40,188 nt of DNA, taken from NCBI GenBank assembly GCA_007123105.1, contig SKNY01000048.1, positions 1 to 40,188 of the forward strand. The letters run 5' to 3'. Both the position numbers and the translations under genes were made by a program. How positions within the stretch are numbered: position 1 is the stretch's first letter; every line of letters starts with the position of its first letter. The notes below the pieces were generated by a model. That model saw only the letters and a program-made list of their open reading frames with translations. It ran no database searches and was not told where the DNA came from. The stretch is from Salinarchaeum sp. Lineage in GTDB: Archaea > Halobacteriota > Halobacteria > Halobacteriales > SKNY01. Of this stretch, positions 30,356 through 39,410 are shown piece by piece.

Positions 30356-30993
30356 CCGAAGTATTCCGCAATTTTGTCGTACACCTCGTCCATGTTCTTG
30401 CCTTCGAGTGCAGAGAGGGGGACTGTTTCATGTTGAGGAAACGCGTTCGATATTCGTTGCACGCTCGAGTCCTCAAGGTCGATCTTGTTCGCGAAAATCA
30501 ACACCGGAATGTCACGGCTTTCGATGATACCGATAAGCATCGTGTTCACCTGGGTGAACGGATCCTCGGCGCTGTCGAGTACGTAGATCACACCGTCGAT
30601 ATCCTCGCGGAGCCAGTGCATCGCCTCGGCGACGCCCTCTGTTGCCTCCCGGGACCGTCGAATCGCATCTTCCTCTTCGATATCGAATTCGAGGAATTCC
30701 TGATAATCGACCTTGGTTGTTACACCTGGAGTGTCGACGATATCGATCGTTACTGTATTCCCGTTGCGTTTGATCTCTACGTTCTCTTTGCGTCGCGCGC
30801 GACGAGTTTCGTGTGGAATATGACTTTCCGGGCCGATGGCATCCCCTGTCCAATCACGTGCAATTCGATTCGAAAGAGTGGTTTTCCCGGCGTTTGGAGG
30901 CCCATAAATCCCGATCCGCTTCGGTTCTCCATCGCTGAATAAGCGATCGGTTACGTCGGTAATACTGGTGCGAATGCTGGTCAGCAGTCCCAT
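30352..30993 (-). CDS. oapA: OapA, Era-like GTPase (origin-associated)
   Basis: G1 GPPNAGKTT, G3 VDTPGV, FANKIDLED (NKxD); start MGLLTSIRTSITDVTDRLFSDGEPKRIGIYG. Confidence 0.9.
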   Translation of the reverse strand: MGLLTSIRTSITDVTDRLFSDGEPKRIGIYGPPNAGKTTLSNRIARDWTGDAIGPESHIPHETRRARRKENVEIKRNGNTVTIDIVDTPGVTTKVDYQEFLEFDIEEEDAIRRSREATEGVAEAMHWLREDIDGVIYVLDSAEDPFTQVNTMLIGIIESRDIPVLIFANKIDLEDSSVQRISNAFPQHETVPLSALEGKNMDEVYDKIAEYFG

Positions 30994-31171
30994 AGAATCA
31001 CCATCCGACACTCGCGGGCTTGCATACGGTCGTCCACGTAAAGTTTCGACATAAGGTTACGTCAGACGTTCGTCAGACGGATCACGGTTCGAGTTCGATT
31101 ATCTTGTCAATGGATGTACTCCGAGAATATAGCTGGAGTAAGCCGTGTGATCGGTGACGACTGGGGAACGA

Positions 31172-31196
31172 CCCCGACCCCTCTATTTCGGGTGGA
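31172..31196 (-). promoter_or_regulatory. origin recognition box (ORB), haloarchaeal type with G-string
   Basis: Reverse strand TCCACCCGAAATAGAGGGGTCGGGG; aligns without gaps to the box at 31362-31386. Confidence 0.8.
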
Positions 31197-31199
31197 ACG

Positions 31200-31361
31200 G
31201 AATGAACCACCAACCCGCCTAGTTGTGTCAAATAACCCTAGTTAACATCAATTCGTTGGTGTGGATAAATCGAGTTTCCCACTAAGGATATTGTTCTGAT
31301 TATATCCTAATAGCTGTTTTGGTTGTAGTTTAGGTCGATTTGGTGGTAGTAGGTTCTACCC
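31200..31361. other. candidate duplex unwinding element of the replication origin
   Basis: A+T-rich stretch (hand count about 61% A+T over 31201-31350) between two inverted ORBs in otherwise GC-rich sequence. Confidence 0.7.
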
Positions 31362-31386
31362 TCCAGTGGAAATGAAGGGGTGGGGG
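31362..31386 (+). promoter_or_regulatory. origin recognition box (ORB), haloarchaeal type with G-string
   Basis: TCCAGTGGAAATGAAGGGGTGGGGG, inverted relative to the 31172-31196 box. Confidence 0.85.
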
Positions 31387-31747
31387 CCGGGTTGGACAGA
31401 GTACAAACGCCATAACCCTGTTTGACTCGAACAAATTGGATGTGTGTCGAACCCTACCGGTATCCTATGCTCATCGGCCATATACGGGGTGTAAGCGGTG
31501 GTCTCTCCCGGATACAGCCCTGTATGGAATCAGTTATGGTCAGATTAAGGGAATTATCGGCCGATGTGTACGCACAGGAACATGCCAACAGTGGAGGAAA
31601 GAATTTAAGACCCTCCTGTACCCTTCCTTCGTCTGCACTCGGCCACTGGGGATGGGAACGTCGCACGGGGAATGGGGACCGATGCGACACCGGTGGACGT
31701 GAGATCGGAGCGGCTGCGCTGGCGCACACCAGGGGATGGTACGACAC

Positions 31748-33265
31748 ATGACGATACCACATTCGGACGACGACACCGAATTCCGCCGTGGGGCGGCTAG
31801 TTCGAGCGCGTTGGATCCGTTTGAAGGGCTAACGCCTGCAAACGATGCAACTGAGGAATCAAGTGACGGACTCTTTGATGATATTCTCAGTGGAGATCCA
31901 ATCTTTACTAATAAGGAGGTGTTGCGTCCATCGTATACACCCGATGAACTTCCGCATCGGTCGGATCAGATCAACAACATGGCAACGATCCTCGTATCGG
32001 CCTTGCGTGGCCAAACTCCCTCCAATATCCTGATTTACGGCAAAACTGGGACCGGCAAAACTGCGAGCGCAAAGTACGTCAGTCAGGAACTTGAGCGGAC
32101 GTCGCAGCGATATCGCGTACCCTGTGCGGTGCATTACATCAATTGTGAGGTGACTGATACGCAGTATCGCGTCCTCGCACAACTCGCAAACTCCTTTCAG
32201 GACGATAATGAGCGGCTCATCGAACAAGCGATTGAACTCGCACGTACGGACGATCCGATAGCGGGCGACGGGGAGGACGAGCGACGGACCGCAATCGCGG
32301 AGTTCATGCGCGATCGCAACCTCCTCAGTGCCTCCGCCGACGAACAGATCGACGCCTTGCAATCGTATCGCAGTTCCCTGGCGCAGGTCCCCATGACCGG
32401 CTGGCCGACTGATCGAGTCTACGAGGAGTTTTTCAACGCGGTTGATTTTGCCGAGCGCGTGGTCGTCATCATGCTCGACGAGATCGACAAGCTCGTCGAA
32501 AAATCCGGGGATGATACCCTCTATAACCTCTCCCGAATGAACTCGTCGCTCACGCGCTCAAAGGTGTCAATTATCGGTATTTCCAACGACTTAAAATTCA
32601 CAGACTTCCTCGATCCCCGCGTCAAATCCAGTCTTGGCGAGGAAGAAATCGTCTTTCCACCGTACGACGCGAACCAACTCCGCGATATTCTCGAGCACCG
32701 CGCGCGTCATTCTTTCGTCGACGGAGCGCTATCCGAGGACGTTATTCCGTTATGTGCGGCATTTGCAGCCCAGGAACACGGCGATGCCCGACGGGCGCTG
32801 GATCTGCTTCGAACCGCGGGCGAACTCGCCGAACGAAGTCAGGACGATCTGGTGTGTGAAGGTCACGTTCGTGATGCCCAGGAGAAGATCGAACTCGACC
32901 GCGTGGTCGAAGTAGTTCGCACGTTACCGGCACAGTCGAAAATCGTCCTCTATGCGATTATCACGCTCGAACAACGCGGTGCCCGGAGCGTCAACACTGG
33001 TGAGGTATTCAACGTATACAAGCACCTCTGTGGAGAAATTGACGCCGACGTACTCACTCAACGTCGGGTAAGTGACTTGATCAGCGAACTCGACATGCTC
33101 GGGATCGTCAACGCCGTCGTTGTGAGCAAGGGTCGGTACGGTCGGACCAAGGAGATCAACCTCTCGGTCCCGGTCGCCAACACCGAAGCGGTGTTGGTCA
33201 CCGATTCGCGGTTGAGCGACCTCGAGGAGGTCGAACCCTCCTTTCAGACGCATTTCGAGCTTTGA
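31748..33265 (+). CDS. orc1: Orc1/Cdc6 replication initiator
   Basis: AAA+ Walker A IYGKTGTGKTASAKYV, Walker B VVIMLDEIDKLVE, SNDLKFTDFLDPRVKSSLGEEEIVFPPYDANQLRDIL, C-terminal winged helix. Start MTIPHSDDD chosen; ORF extends to 31736. Confidence 0.97.
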   Translation: MTIPHSDDDTEFRRGAASSSALDPFEGLTPANDATEESSDGLFDDILSGDPIFTNKEVLRPSYTPDELPHRSDQINNMATILVSALRGQTPSNILIYGKTGTGKTASAKYVSQELERTSQRYRVPCAVHYINCEVTDTQYRVLAQLANSFQDDNERLIEQAIELARTDDPIAGDGEDERRTAIAEFMRDRNLLSASADEQIDALQSYRSSLAQVPMTGWPTDRVYEEFFNAVDFAERVVVIMLDEIDKLVEKSGDDTLYNLSRMNSSLTRSKVSIIGISNDLKFTDFLDPRVKSSLGEEEIVFPPYDANQLRDILEHRARHSFVDGALSEDVIPLCAAFAAQEHGDARRALDLLRTAGELAERSQDDLVCEGHVRDAQEKIELDRVVEVVRTLPAQSKIVLYAIITLEQRGARSVNTGEVFNVYKHLCGEIDADVLTQRRVSDLISELDMLGIVNAVVVSKGRYGRTKEINLSVPVANTEAVLVTDSRLSDLEEVEPSFQTHFEL

Positions 33266-33973
33266 TTATCCGATGAGCAAACCGACTCCCGACATCGCAA
33301 CCACATCATCTACGAAGAGTCTGATCCTACCCAGGAATGGAACCCGAAGTTCGGCCCGCGCAATAACCCAATCGGCTTTGACCGGCGCACTATTACCACC
33401 GATCTGGTCATAGGTCGCGGTGTTATCCCCGTGGGTGATGAATCCGTCGTGGGGTGCTGGACAATTAGAGATCGCATCACAATTACTCATACCGCCCATT
33501 CGTGTGGGATTCGCCCGCTCGGTCCAGTCCTCACCTTCCTCGACGTAAAACTTGGCGCGATGGATAATCGGGGTTCGTTCGAAGTTTCCGTCCGGTGCGA
33601 AAATGATCACATCGCCGGCGTCACCGAAGGACGTCGACCCGTTTTCGGCGGCGCGATCTCCCGGTACGATCCCGGTTCCATTTATGGCATGCTCCCCGGC
33701 GAATCGATCCGGTTCGACGATGAACACCAAATCACCGGTCATGATATTCGGTTCCATACTATCGCTTTCGACGGCTACGAGCGGGGGCCACACTCCGCTC
33801 ATCGAGAAGAGCAATCCGGCGATCGCTAGCACGATGACGACGCTGATCGCGATTTCACGGACGATCGCGACAGTCGCATGATCGGTATGCCATCCCCAGT
33901 TGATCCAGTCGCGGACCCCACGATCGGAACGTTCTGCGGCGCTGACCCGCTCGGGGTCCTCCGACCCTCTCAT
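33266..33973 (-). CDS. signal peptidase I (archaeal)
   Basis: VAVESDSMEPNIMTGDLVFIVEPDRF, GDVIIFAPDG, IIHRAKFYVEEGEDW, FITHGDNTATYDQ; N-terminal TM. Confidence 0.9.
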   Translation of the reverse strand: MRGSEDPERVSAAERSDRGVRDWINWGWHTDHATVAIVREIAISVVIVLAIAGLLFSMSGVWPPLVAVESDSMEPNIMTGDLVFIVEPDRFAGEHAINGTGIVPGDRAAENGSTSFGDAGDVIIFAPDGNFERTPIIHRAKFYVEEGEDWTERANPTRMGGMSNCDAISNCPAPHDGFITHGDNTATYDQIGGNSAPVKADWVIARAELRVPFLGRIRLFVDDVVAMSGVGLLIG

Positions 33974-34062
33974 CGGTTTCTGTAGCGGGCGTTGCACTTT
34001 GAATCTCGCGGTTACGACGGCGTTCAATACTCTTATTTTCTGATCGGACGTCGGCAGTACTC

Positions 34063-35520
34063 GTGGCACACGCGGCGACAGAAGCGATCGTCCATCGGCT
34101 CCTCGAGCGCGGGTACAACGTCGCGCCGGCTGCTGCCGCCAGAATCGCCGGTGCTGACGATCCAGAGCGCATCCTCGAGGCCGTGCTCGCGTCCGTCTCT
34201 GAGGACGTGCTCTGTATCACGCCCGGGCACGTCGAGGCGGCCATCGATAACCCCCTCGTTTCGGGTGGAGACGATACAAACTACGCACCTCGTCGGGCGC
34301 GTAGCGACCGGCCTGTAGATCCCATCGGTATCGTCGGTGACGTTACCGGGCAGAGCACGTGTACCGGCGAATATGGGGATTTCGTCGCACTGTTCCGCGA
34401 TCGGTACGATCAGCTTGCCGGACTATTACGGGGCCGGATTACGCATCGAAACGCCCGATCGTTGGCCGATGCCCGGGGTGGCTCAGAGGTCGGCATGATC
34501 GGGATGGTCGCGGACGTCCGCTCCACTCGAAATGGTCACTGGCTGGTCGAACTCGAGGATCCGACCGGTGCGTTTCCGGCCCTGTTGATGAGTGACCGAG
34601 ACATCGCCGCAGACGCACAGGGCTTGCTGTACGACGAGGTCATCGGGGTTTCCGGGCGATTGTCCGACGATGCTGGGATTATCTTCGTTGAAGATCTCTA
34701 TCTACCGGACGTCCCGCGAACGTTCGAACCGAACACCGCCGATCGGCACGTCCAAGCCGCCTTGATCAGCGACGTCCACGTCGGGAGCAAGGAGTTTTTA
34801 GCTGAGGCCTGGGACGACTTTTCGGCATGGCTTCACTCGCCCGAGGCCGAGCCGGTCGAGTATCTGGTCATTGCCGGTGACATGGTCGAGGGTGTGGGGG
34901 TCTATCCAGGTCAGGAACACGACTTGGCAATCGAGGATGTGTATGCACAGTATCGGCGATTCGCAGAGCTGTTAAAACAAGTTCCTGGAGACCTGGAGAT
35001 CGTGATGATCCCCGGAAACCACGATGCAGTCCGGCTTGCCGAGCCACAGCCGGCCTTCACAGACGAGATCGCTGACATCCTTGCCGTCCACGACGCACAC
35101 ATCACCGCGAACCCTTCGACCGTCTCGCTCGAAGGCGTGAACATCCTCGTCTATCACGGCGCATCACTCGACGAGGTCATCGCGTCGGTACCCGACGAAG
35201 ACGTCGCCTACGCCAATCCGGATCGGGCAATGGCTGAATTACTGCGCAAGCGCCATGTCGCGCCCCAGTACGGCGGGCGGATCCGTATCGCGCCGGAAGA
35301 ACGAGACTATCTCGTGATCGAGGACGTTCCTGACGTCTTTCACACGGGGCACGTTCATACGATCGGGGTCGGTACCTACCACGGTGTTCGGCTGATTAAT
35401 AGCGGGTGCTGGCAAGCCCAAACCGACTTCCAACGACGAAACAATCTCGATCCGGACCCCGGCTTCGCACCGATTATCGATCTCGATACGCTCGACGTGA
35501 AACTCCGGAAGTTCGTCTAA
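34063..35520 (+). CDS. DNA polymerase D small subunit (DP1, exonuclease subunit)
   Basis: GTG start; LISDVHVGSKEF, YLVIAGDMVEGVGVYPGQE, IVMIPGNHDAVR, DVFHTGHVHTIGVGTYHGVRLINSGCWQAQTDFQ. Confidence 0.95.
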   Translation: MAHAATEAIVHRLLERGYNVAPAAAARIAGADDPERILEAVLASVSEDVLCITPGHVEAAIDNPLVSGGDDTNYAPRRARSDRPVDPIGIVGDVTGQSTCTGEYGDFVALFRDRYDQLAGLLRGRITHRNARSLADARGGSEVGMIGMVADVRSTRNGHWLVELEDPTGAFPALLMSDRDIAADAQGLLYDEVIGVSGRLSDDAGIIFVEDLYLPDVPRTFEPNTADRHVQAALISDVHVGSKEFLAEAWDDFSAWLHSPEAEPVEYLVIAGDMVEGVGVYPGQEHDLAIEDVYAQYRRFAELLKQVPGDLEIVMIPGNHDAVRLAEPQPAFTDEIADILAVHDAHITANPSTVSLEGVNILVYHGASLDEVIASVPDEDVAYANPDRAMAELLRKRHVAPQYGGRIRIAPEERDYLVIEDVPDVFHTGHVHTIGVGTYHGVRLINSGCWQAQTDFQRRNNLDPDPGFAPIIDLDTLDVKLRKFV

Positions 35521-35699
35521 CGAAACCTGCGCGTGTTTCGCGCGTACTTGACCAGTATCGATCTCCTGCACACTGGTGAAGCCGTGGGCTTGCGCTGTCC
35601 TTCTGACATAAACGCTGCGTCGCACTTTCCTTCTTGTGAGTGATAACCCCATGCATGCCCAATGCTGGCCCACCCAATCCGCCCGGAACACGATCGAGG

Positions 35700-36767
35700 A
35701 TGCGCGAGCTCCTGTGCGGGCTCTGCGAATCCGAGGAGCCTACCGATCCCTTCGGTGGTCACTACGATCTCTGTGATTTCTGTCGGTTGCGCATCGTCGA
35801 GCGCCCGATCCGGGCGAAAATTGACGGGCAGGAGTACGCCTTCTGTAGCGCTTCTTGTCGCGACGAACTGGAACGAACCGAATCCGTCTTCACTCAGTAT
35901 CACGGCTACCGTCGGACCCGCCTGGGGATCGCTGGGCTCGATCCCTACTTACCGGAAGGAATGCCACGCAATGCATTCGTATTGCTATCGAGTGAGCCCG
36001 GCACCCGGATCGATGCCATCTCGACAGAGCTCCTCTGGCAGACGCTACGCCGGGGAGAACCCGCCGTGGCGGTCACCTTTACTGAATCCCCGATCGGGAT
36101 TGTACAGCGGTTCATCGATTTGGACTGGAACGTCATTCCAGACCTCGAGGATGGCTCATTTCGCATCGTCGATTGTTTTACGTCCCGGGTCGGCGATTAT
36201 GGGCGGCTCCGCGACCGGATGAATCGCTGGAATCGATATCTGGCATCCGTTGCCGATCAGCGGACAACGGTCGTGAATGATCCGGGTGATCCCGCAGAAA
36301 TCAGCAACAAACTCGATAACGTGTTAGACGACGTCGATGCCATGGACCAGGGGATCGTGTTCGTCGACTCGTTGACTGAATTTGGTGCGCTCGTCCAGCC
36401 GATCCAGGCCTATGACTTCATTAGGAGCATCCGAGCCGACGTCACGAAGGGTCGTGTCGTGCCAATATTCGCCGGCGCGACCGTCGGCTCAGAACCGAAC
36501 ACGTTCCCCCACGATCTTAGTTACGTACTCGACGGAATCATCGATTTCACGCTCGCTGATGAGATCATCCCCGATACCCTCATCAGCAGGTGTCGCATCC
36601 GCAAGATGGCAGGCGTCCTCTCGATTACCGAGTGGACGGCCTACGAATACACCGCGGGCAAGGGCATGATCCCGTTCGACCCGATGGCCGAATTGCGAAA
36701 ACATCAGTCACAACCGCCCCCGGGACCGATTCAGTCGCCACCGAACCCCCAGGATGGACACAGTTAA
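35700..36767 (+). CDS. HTR-like protein, RecA/KaiC-superfamily protein with N-terminal Cys-rich module and degenerate Walker A
   Basis: N-terminal CGLCESEEPTDPFGGHYDLCDFCRLRI...FCSASCRDEL; VLLSSEPGTRIDAISTELLWQTL; GIVFVDSLTEFGAL Walker B-like. Confidence 0.8.
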   Translation: MRELLCGLCESEEPTDPFGGHYDLCDFCRLRIVERPIRAKIDGQEYAFCSASCRDELERTESVFTQYHGYRRTRLGIAGLDPYLPEGMPRNAFVLLSSEPGTRIDAISTELLWQTLRRGEPAVAVTFTESPIGIVQRFIDLDWNVIPDLEDGSFRIVDCFTSRVGDYGRLRDRMNRWNRYLASVADQRTTVVNDPGDPAEISNKLDNVLDDVDAMDQGIVFVDSLTEFGALVQPIQAYDFIRSIRADVTKGRVVPIFAGATVGSEPNTFPHDLSYVLDGIIDFTLADEIIPDTLISRCRIRKMAGVLSITEWTAYEYTAGKGMIPFDPMAELRKHQSQPPPGPIQSPPNPQDGHS

Positions 36768-36821
36768 TTACTCCACCCCGATACACGGATTCATGATCGG
36801 AAATCGCCGTGGGGTGCCGCA

Positions 36822-38015
36822 ATGCGCCTGGTAGTTAAATTCGGTGGCACCAGCCTCGGGAGCGGCGATCGGATCGATCGAGCGGCTGACTCCATCGAGC
36901 AAGCCGTAGCAGATGGTCACGAGGTGGCCGTCGTCGCCAGCGCCATGGGGAACACCACCGACGACCTGCTCGATCAGATTAACTTTGACGCGACGGCGGC
37001 GGACCGAGCTGAAATCGTCAGTATGGGCGAACGCACCAGCGTCCGCATGCTCAAAGCAGCGTTGGCCGCCCGTGACGTACCGGCGACCTTCCTCGAGCCT
37101 GGTCATCCCAACTGGCCGGTGATCACCGACGAACACGGAGAGATCGATGTCGATGAAACGATCGCTCGGTCCCGCGAGCTTGCCACGACACTCGACGAGG
37201 CGGTGCCCGTGATCACCGGCTTTTTGGCCGAATCGAGCGATGGCACGGTAACGACCCTTGGCCGGGGTGGGAGCGACACGACCGCGGTCATGCTCGGCAA
37301 TTACATGGACGCAGATCAGGTCGTGATCGTCACGGACGTCGAGGGCGTGATGACCGGTGATCCCCGTGTCGTCGAGGGTGCGCGAAACGTCGGCGAGATC
37401 TCGGTCGACGAGCTGCGCAATCTCTCGTTCCGTGGTGCGGAGGTCGTCGCCCCGAGTGCGCTCTCGTATAAGACCGGTAATCTGAACGTTCGAGTCGTCC
37501 ATTACCAGCAAGGCGACTTGCTGACGGGGGGTACTCGCATCGAGGGTCAGTTTCAGAATCTCATCGACCTGCGGGAACAACCGGTTGCATGCATGACCGT
37601 GGCGGGCCGTGCAATTCGCAACCAGCGTGGAGTCCTCGCGAAGCTTTCGGGTGAGCTTGCCGAACACGACATCAACGTCGAAGGTGTGGCCAGTGGGATG
37701 GACTCGCTTACCTTCTATGTGGATGAAGAGGATGCCCAGCGGGCCGAAACCGTCCTGCATGGGACGGTTGTCTCCGACGAGGTACTATCGTCGATTACCG
37801 TCGAAGACGGCGTCGCTACGATTCGCGTGACTGGCGGCGAGCTGCCAAACCGGCCCGGCGTGATCCGCCATATCGTCAACCCGCTGGCCGAGGAACACAT
37901 CAAGATCCACGACGTCATCACCAGTGCGACCAGTATCTCGTTGTTCGTGGATTGGGAAGATGGCGAGAAGACGCTCCGGGTCATCCAGGACGTCTTCGAC
38001 GAACAGCGCGACTAA
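36822..38015 (+). CDS. lysC: aspartate kinase
   Basis: MRLVVKFGGTSLGSGDRI, GRGGSDTTAVMLGNYMDADQVVIVTDVEGVMTGDPR, two C-terminal ACT-like regions. Confidence 0.95.
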   Translation: MRLVVKFGGTSLGSGDRIDRAADSIEQAVADGHEVAVVASAMGNTTDDLLDQINFDATAADRAEIVSMGERTSVRMLKAALAARDVPATFLEPGHPNWPVITDEHGEIDVDETIARSRELATTLDEAVPVITGFLAESSDGTVTTLGRGGSDTTAVMLGNYMDADQVVIVTDVEGVMTGDPRVVEGARNVGEISVDELRNLSFRGAEVVAPSALSYKTGNLNVRVVHYQQGDLLTGGTRIEGQFQNLIDLREQPVACMTVAGRAIRNQRGVLAKLSGELAEHDINVEGVASGMDSLTFYVDEEDAQRAETVLHGTVVSDEVLSSITVEDGVATIRVTGGELPNRPGVIRHIVNPLAEEHIKIHDVITSATSISLFVDWEDGEKTLRVIQDVFDEQRD

Positions 38016-38671
38016 CGCCCGCGTACCAGTCGATCACCAACCGTACTCGGCAGGCCGACGGCCGACACTTTCTCACGGACGGCATTGATGTCGTAGTCGA
38101 CCCGGTGGGTGTCGACGGTATCCCGGGTGAGGTCGATGACGGCATAGCCGGCCCGTGGATCGCCGTCCCGCGGCTGACCCACGCTGCCCGGGTTGAGGAC
38201 GGTCCCGTCGTCAACGAATCTGACGAACTGCTGGTGGGTATGACCGAGCACCAGCCACGACTCGTCGCCGAGGATCTCTGCCGTTATCTGGTGTGGCTGG
38301 ACGTATCGATCCGGATCCGCGGGGTGGCCGTGGGCGATGCGGATCTGCCCGTCAGCGATCGCTCTCATGTCGGGAAGATCGGCGAGCCATCTGCACTGAT
38401 CGTCGGTGAGATGGTCGCAAGCGTACTCCACGCCCGCGGTCGCCATGGCGTTGAGTCCACGAGTCCGGCCGGTGACGACTGCCCGGTCGTGGTTGCCCTG
38501 CACCGAGACGATCTCCCGGTTTCGACAGTAGTCAACACAGTCTGCAGGCCATGGATTGTAGCCGACGATGTCACCGGCACAGATGAGACAATCGACGGAT
38601 GGCATGTCCGCGAGCACGGCCTCGAGGGCCGGCCAATTGCCGTGGATGTCAGCAATTGCGCCGATGCGCAT
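38012..38671 (-). CDS. metallophosphoesterase (YfcE/MJ0936-like)
   Basis: MRIGAIADIHGNWPALEAVL, ICAGDIVGYNPWPADCV, VQGNHDRAV, LVLGHTHQQFVR, VLNPGSVGQPRDGDPRAGYAVID. Confidence 0.93.
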   Translation of the reverse strand: MRIGAIADIHGNWPALEAVLADMPSVDCLICAGDIVGYNPWPADCVDYCRNREIVSVQGNHDRAVVTGRTRGLNAMATAGVEYACDHLTDDQCRWLADLPDMRAIADGQIRIAHGHPADPDRYVQPHQITAEILGDESWLVLGHTHQQFVRFVDDGTVLNPGSVGQPRDGDPRAGYAVIDLTRDTVDTHRVDYDINAVREKVSAVGLPSTVGDRLVRGR

Positions 38672-38676
38672 TGGTG

Positions 38677-39249
38677 TCAGTCTGCTTGCACCCACTCGAC
38701 CTTGATCTCGTCGCCGACAGTGACGCCGGCGGCACAGACGGGATGTTCGTACTCGAGTCCGAGCGCACCCTGGGCAGCCTCGTTAGCCGTCGACCAGTTG
38801 ATATCGATTGATTCGGGTGCGTCGGTTTCGTACGTTGCGACGAGGGTCGGTTGGTCGACGGTCTCCACGAGGAGTGCGTCTCGACGGACGATGCCGACAA
38901 TTGTCGACTCTGCGCCGACGACCGCCCCGATACGTGGCGTATCGTAGTCGTCTTTTTCGTAATCGAGTACGAGCAGGCCGTTTACGAGCGCGTCGCGGGC
39001 TGGATAGCCGAGATCGACCTTCTCTGCGATTGGATCTACGTGCGATCCGTTTCCGATGACGGCCGCCTCATCGGTTTCTCGCAGGCAGTGATACGACACG
39101 TACGGATTGTCCGTTGGTTCCGCGTCAGGGGTCGGCACGACGGCGAGCGCGCCGTCTCTTTGAACAATTTGGCGATGTGGAAACGACCGGGAGGAGACTC
39201 GGTAGGCGCCGATGCCCGGTCCGGCGATGACGAAGCGACCGATGTACAT
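38677..39249 (-). CDS. purO: archaeal IMP cyclohydrolase
   Basis: [75 protein letters not shown]. Confidence 0.92.
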   Translation of the reverse strand: MYIGRFVIAGPGIGAYRVSSRSFPHRQIVQRDGALAVVPTPDAEPTDNPYVSYHCLRETDEAAVIGNGSHVDPIAEKVDLGYPARDALVNGLLVLDYEKDDYDTPRIGAVVGAESTIVGIVRRDALLVETVDQPTLVATYETDAPESIDINWSTANEAAQGALGLEYEHPVCAAGVTVGDEIKVEWVQAD

Positions 39250-39337
39250 AGCTGAACGGTCCTCCGGCTTTCGGTTGTACGTACCGATTGGGTTCAACGG
39301 AAACGTTTTCAACCGTCACCGGAGTAGAATCAAGTGA

Positions 39338-39410
39338 AGTCCCGTGGTGTAGCGGCCAATCATCTAGCCCTCTGGAGGCTAGGACGGCGGTTCGAATCCG
39401 CCCGGGACTA
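39338..39410 (+). tRNA. tRNA-Gln (anticodon CUG)
   Basis: AGTCCCG...CGGGACT acceptor stem, anticodon arm TAGCC-CTCTGGA-GGCTA, T-loop GGTTCGAATCC. Confidence 0.9.

Noticed and set aside
31272-31288. Possible third ORB (minus strand TTAGTGGGAAACTCG)
   Set aside because: Needs a one-base insertion to align and lacks the GGGGT G-string, so kept out of the ORB list.
31422-31776. Small ORFs in both strands between the right ORB and orc1
   Set aside because: No recognisable domain or credible promoter; overlaps on opposite strands and runs into the orc1 start, consistent with chance ORFs.
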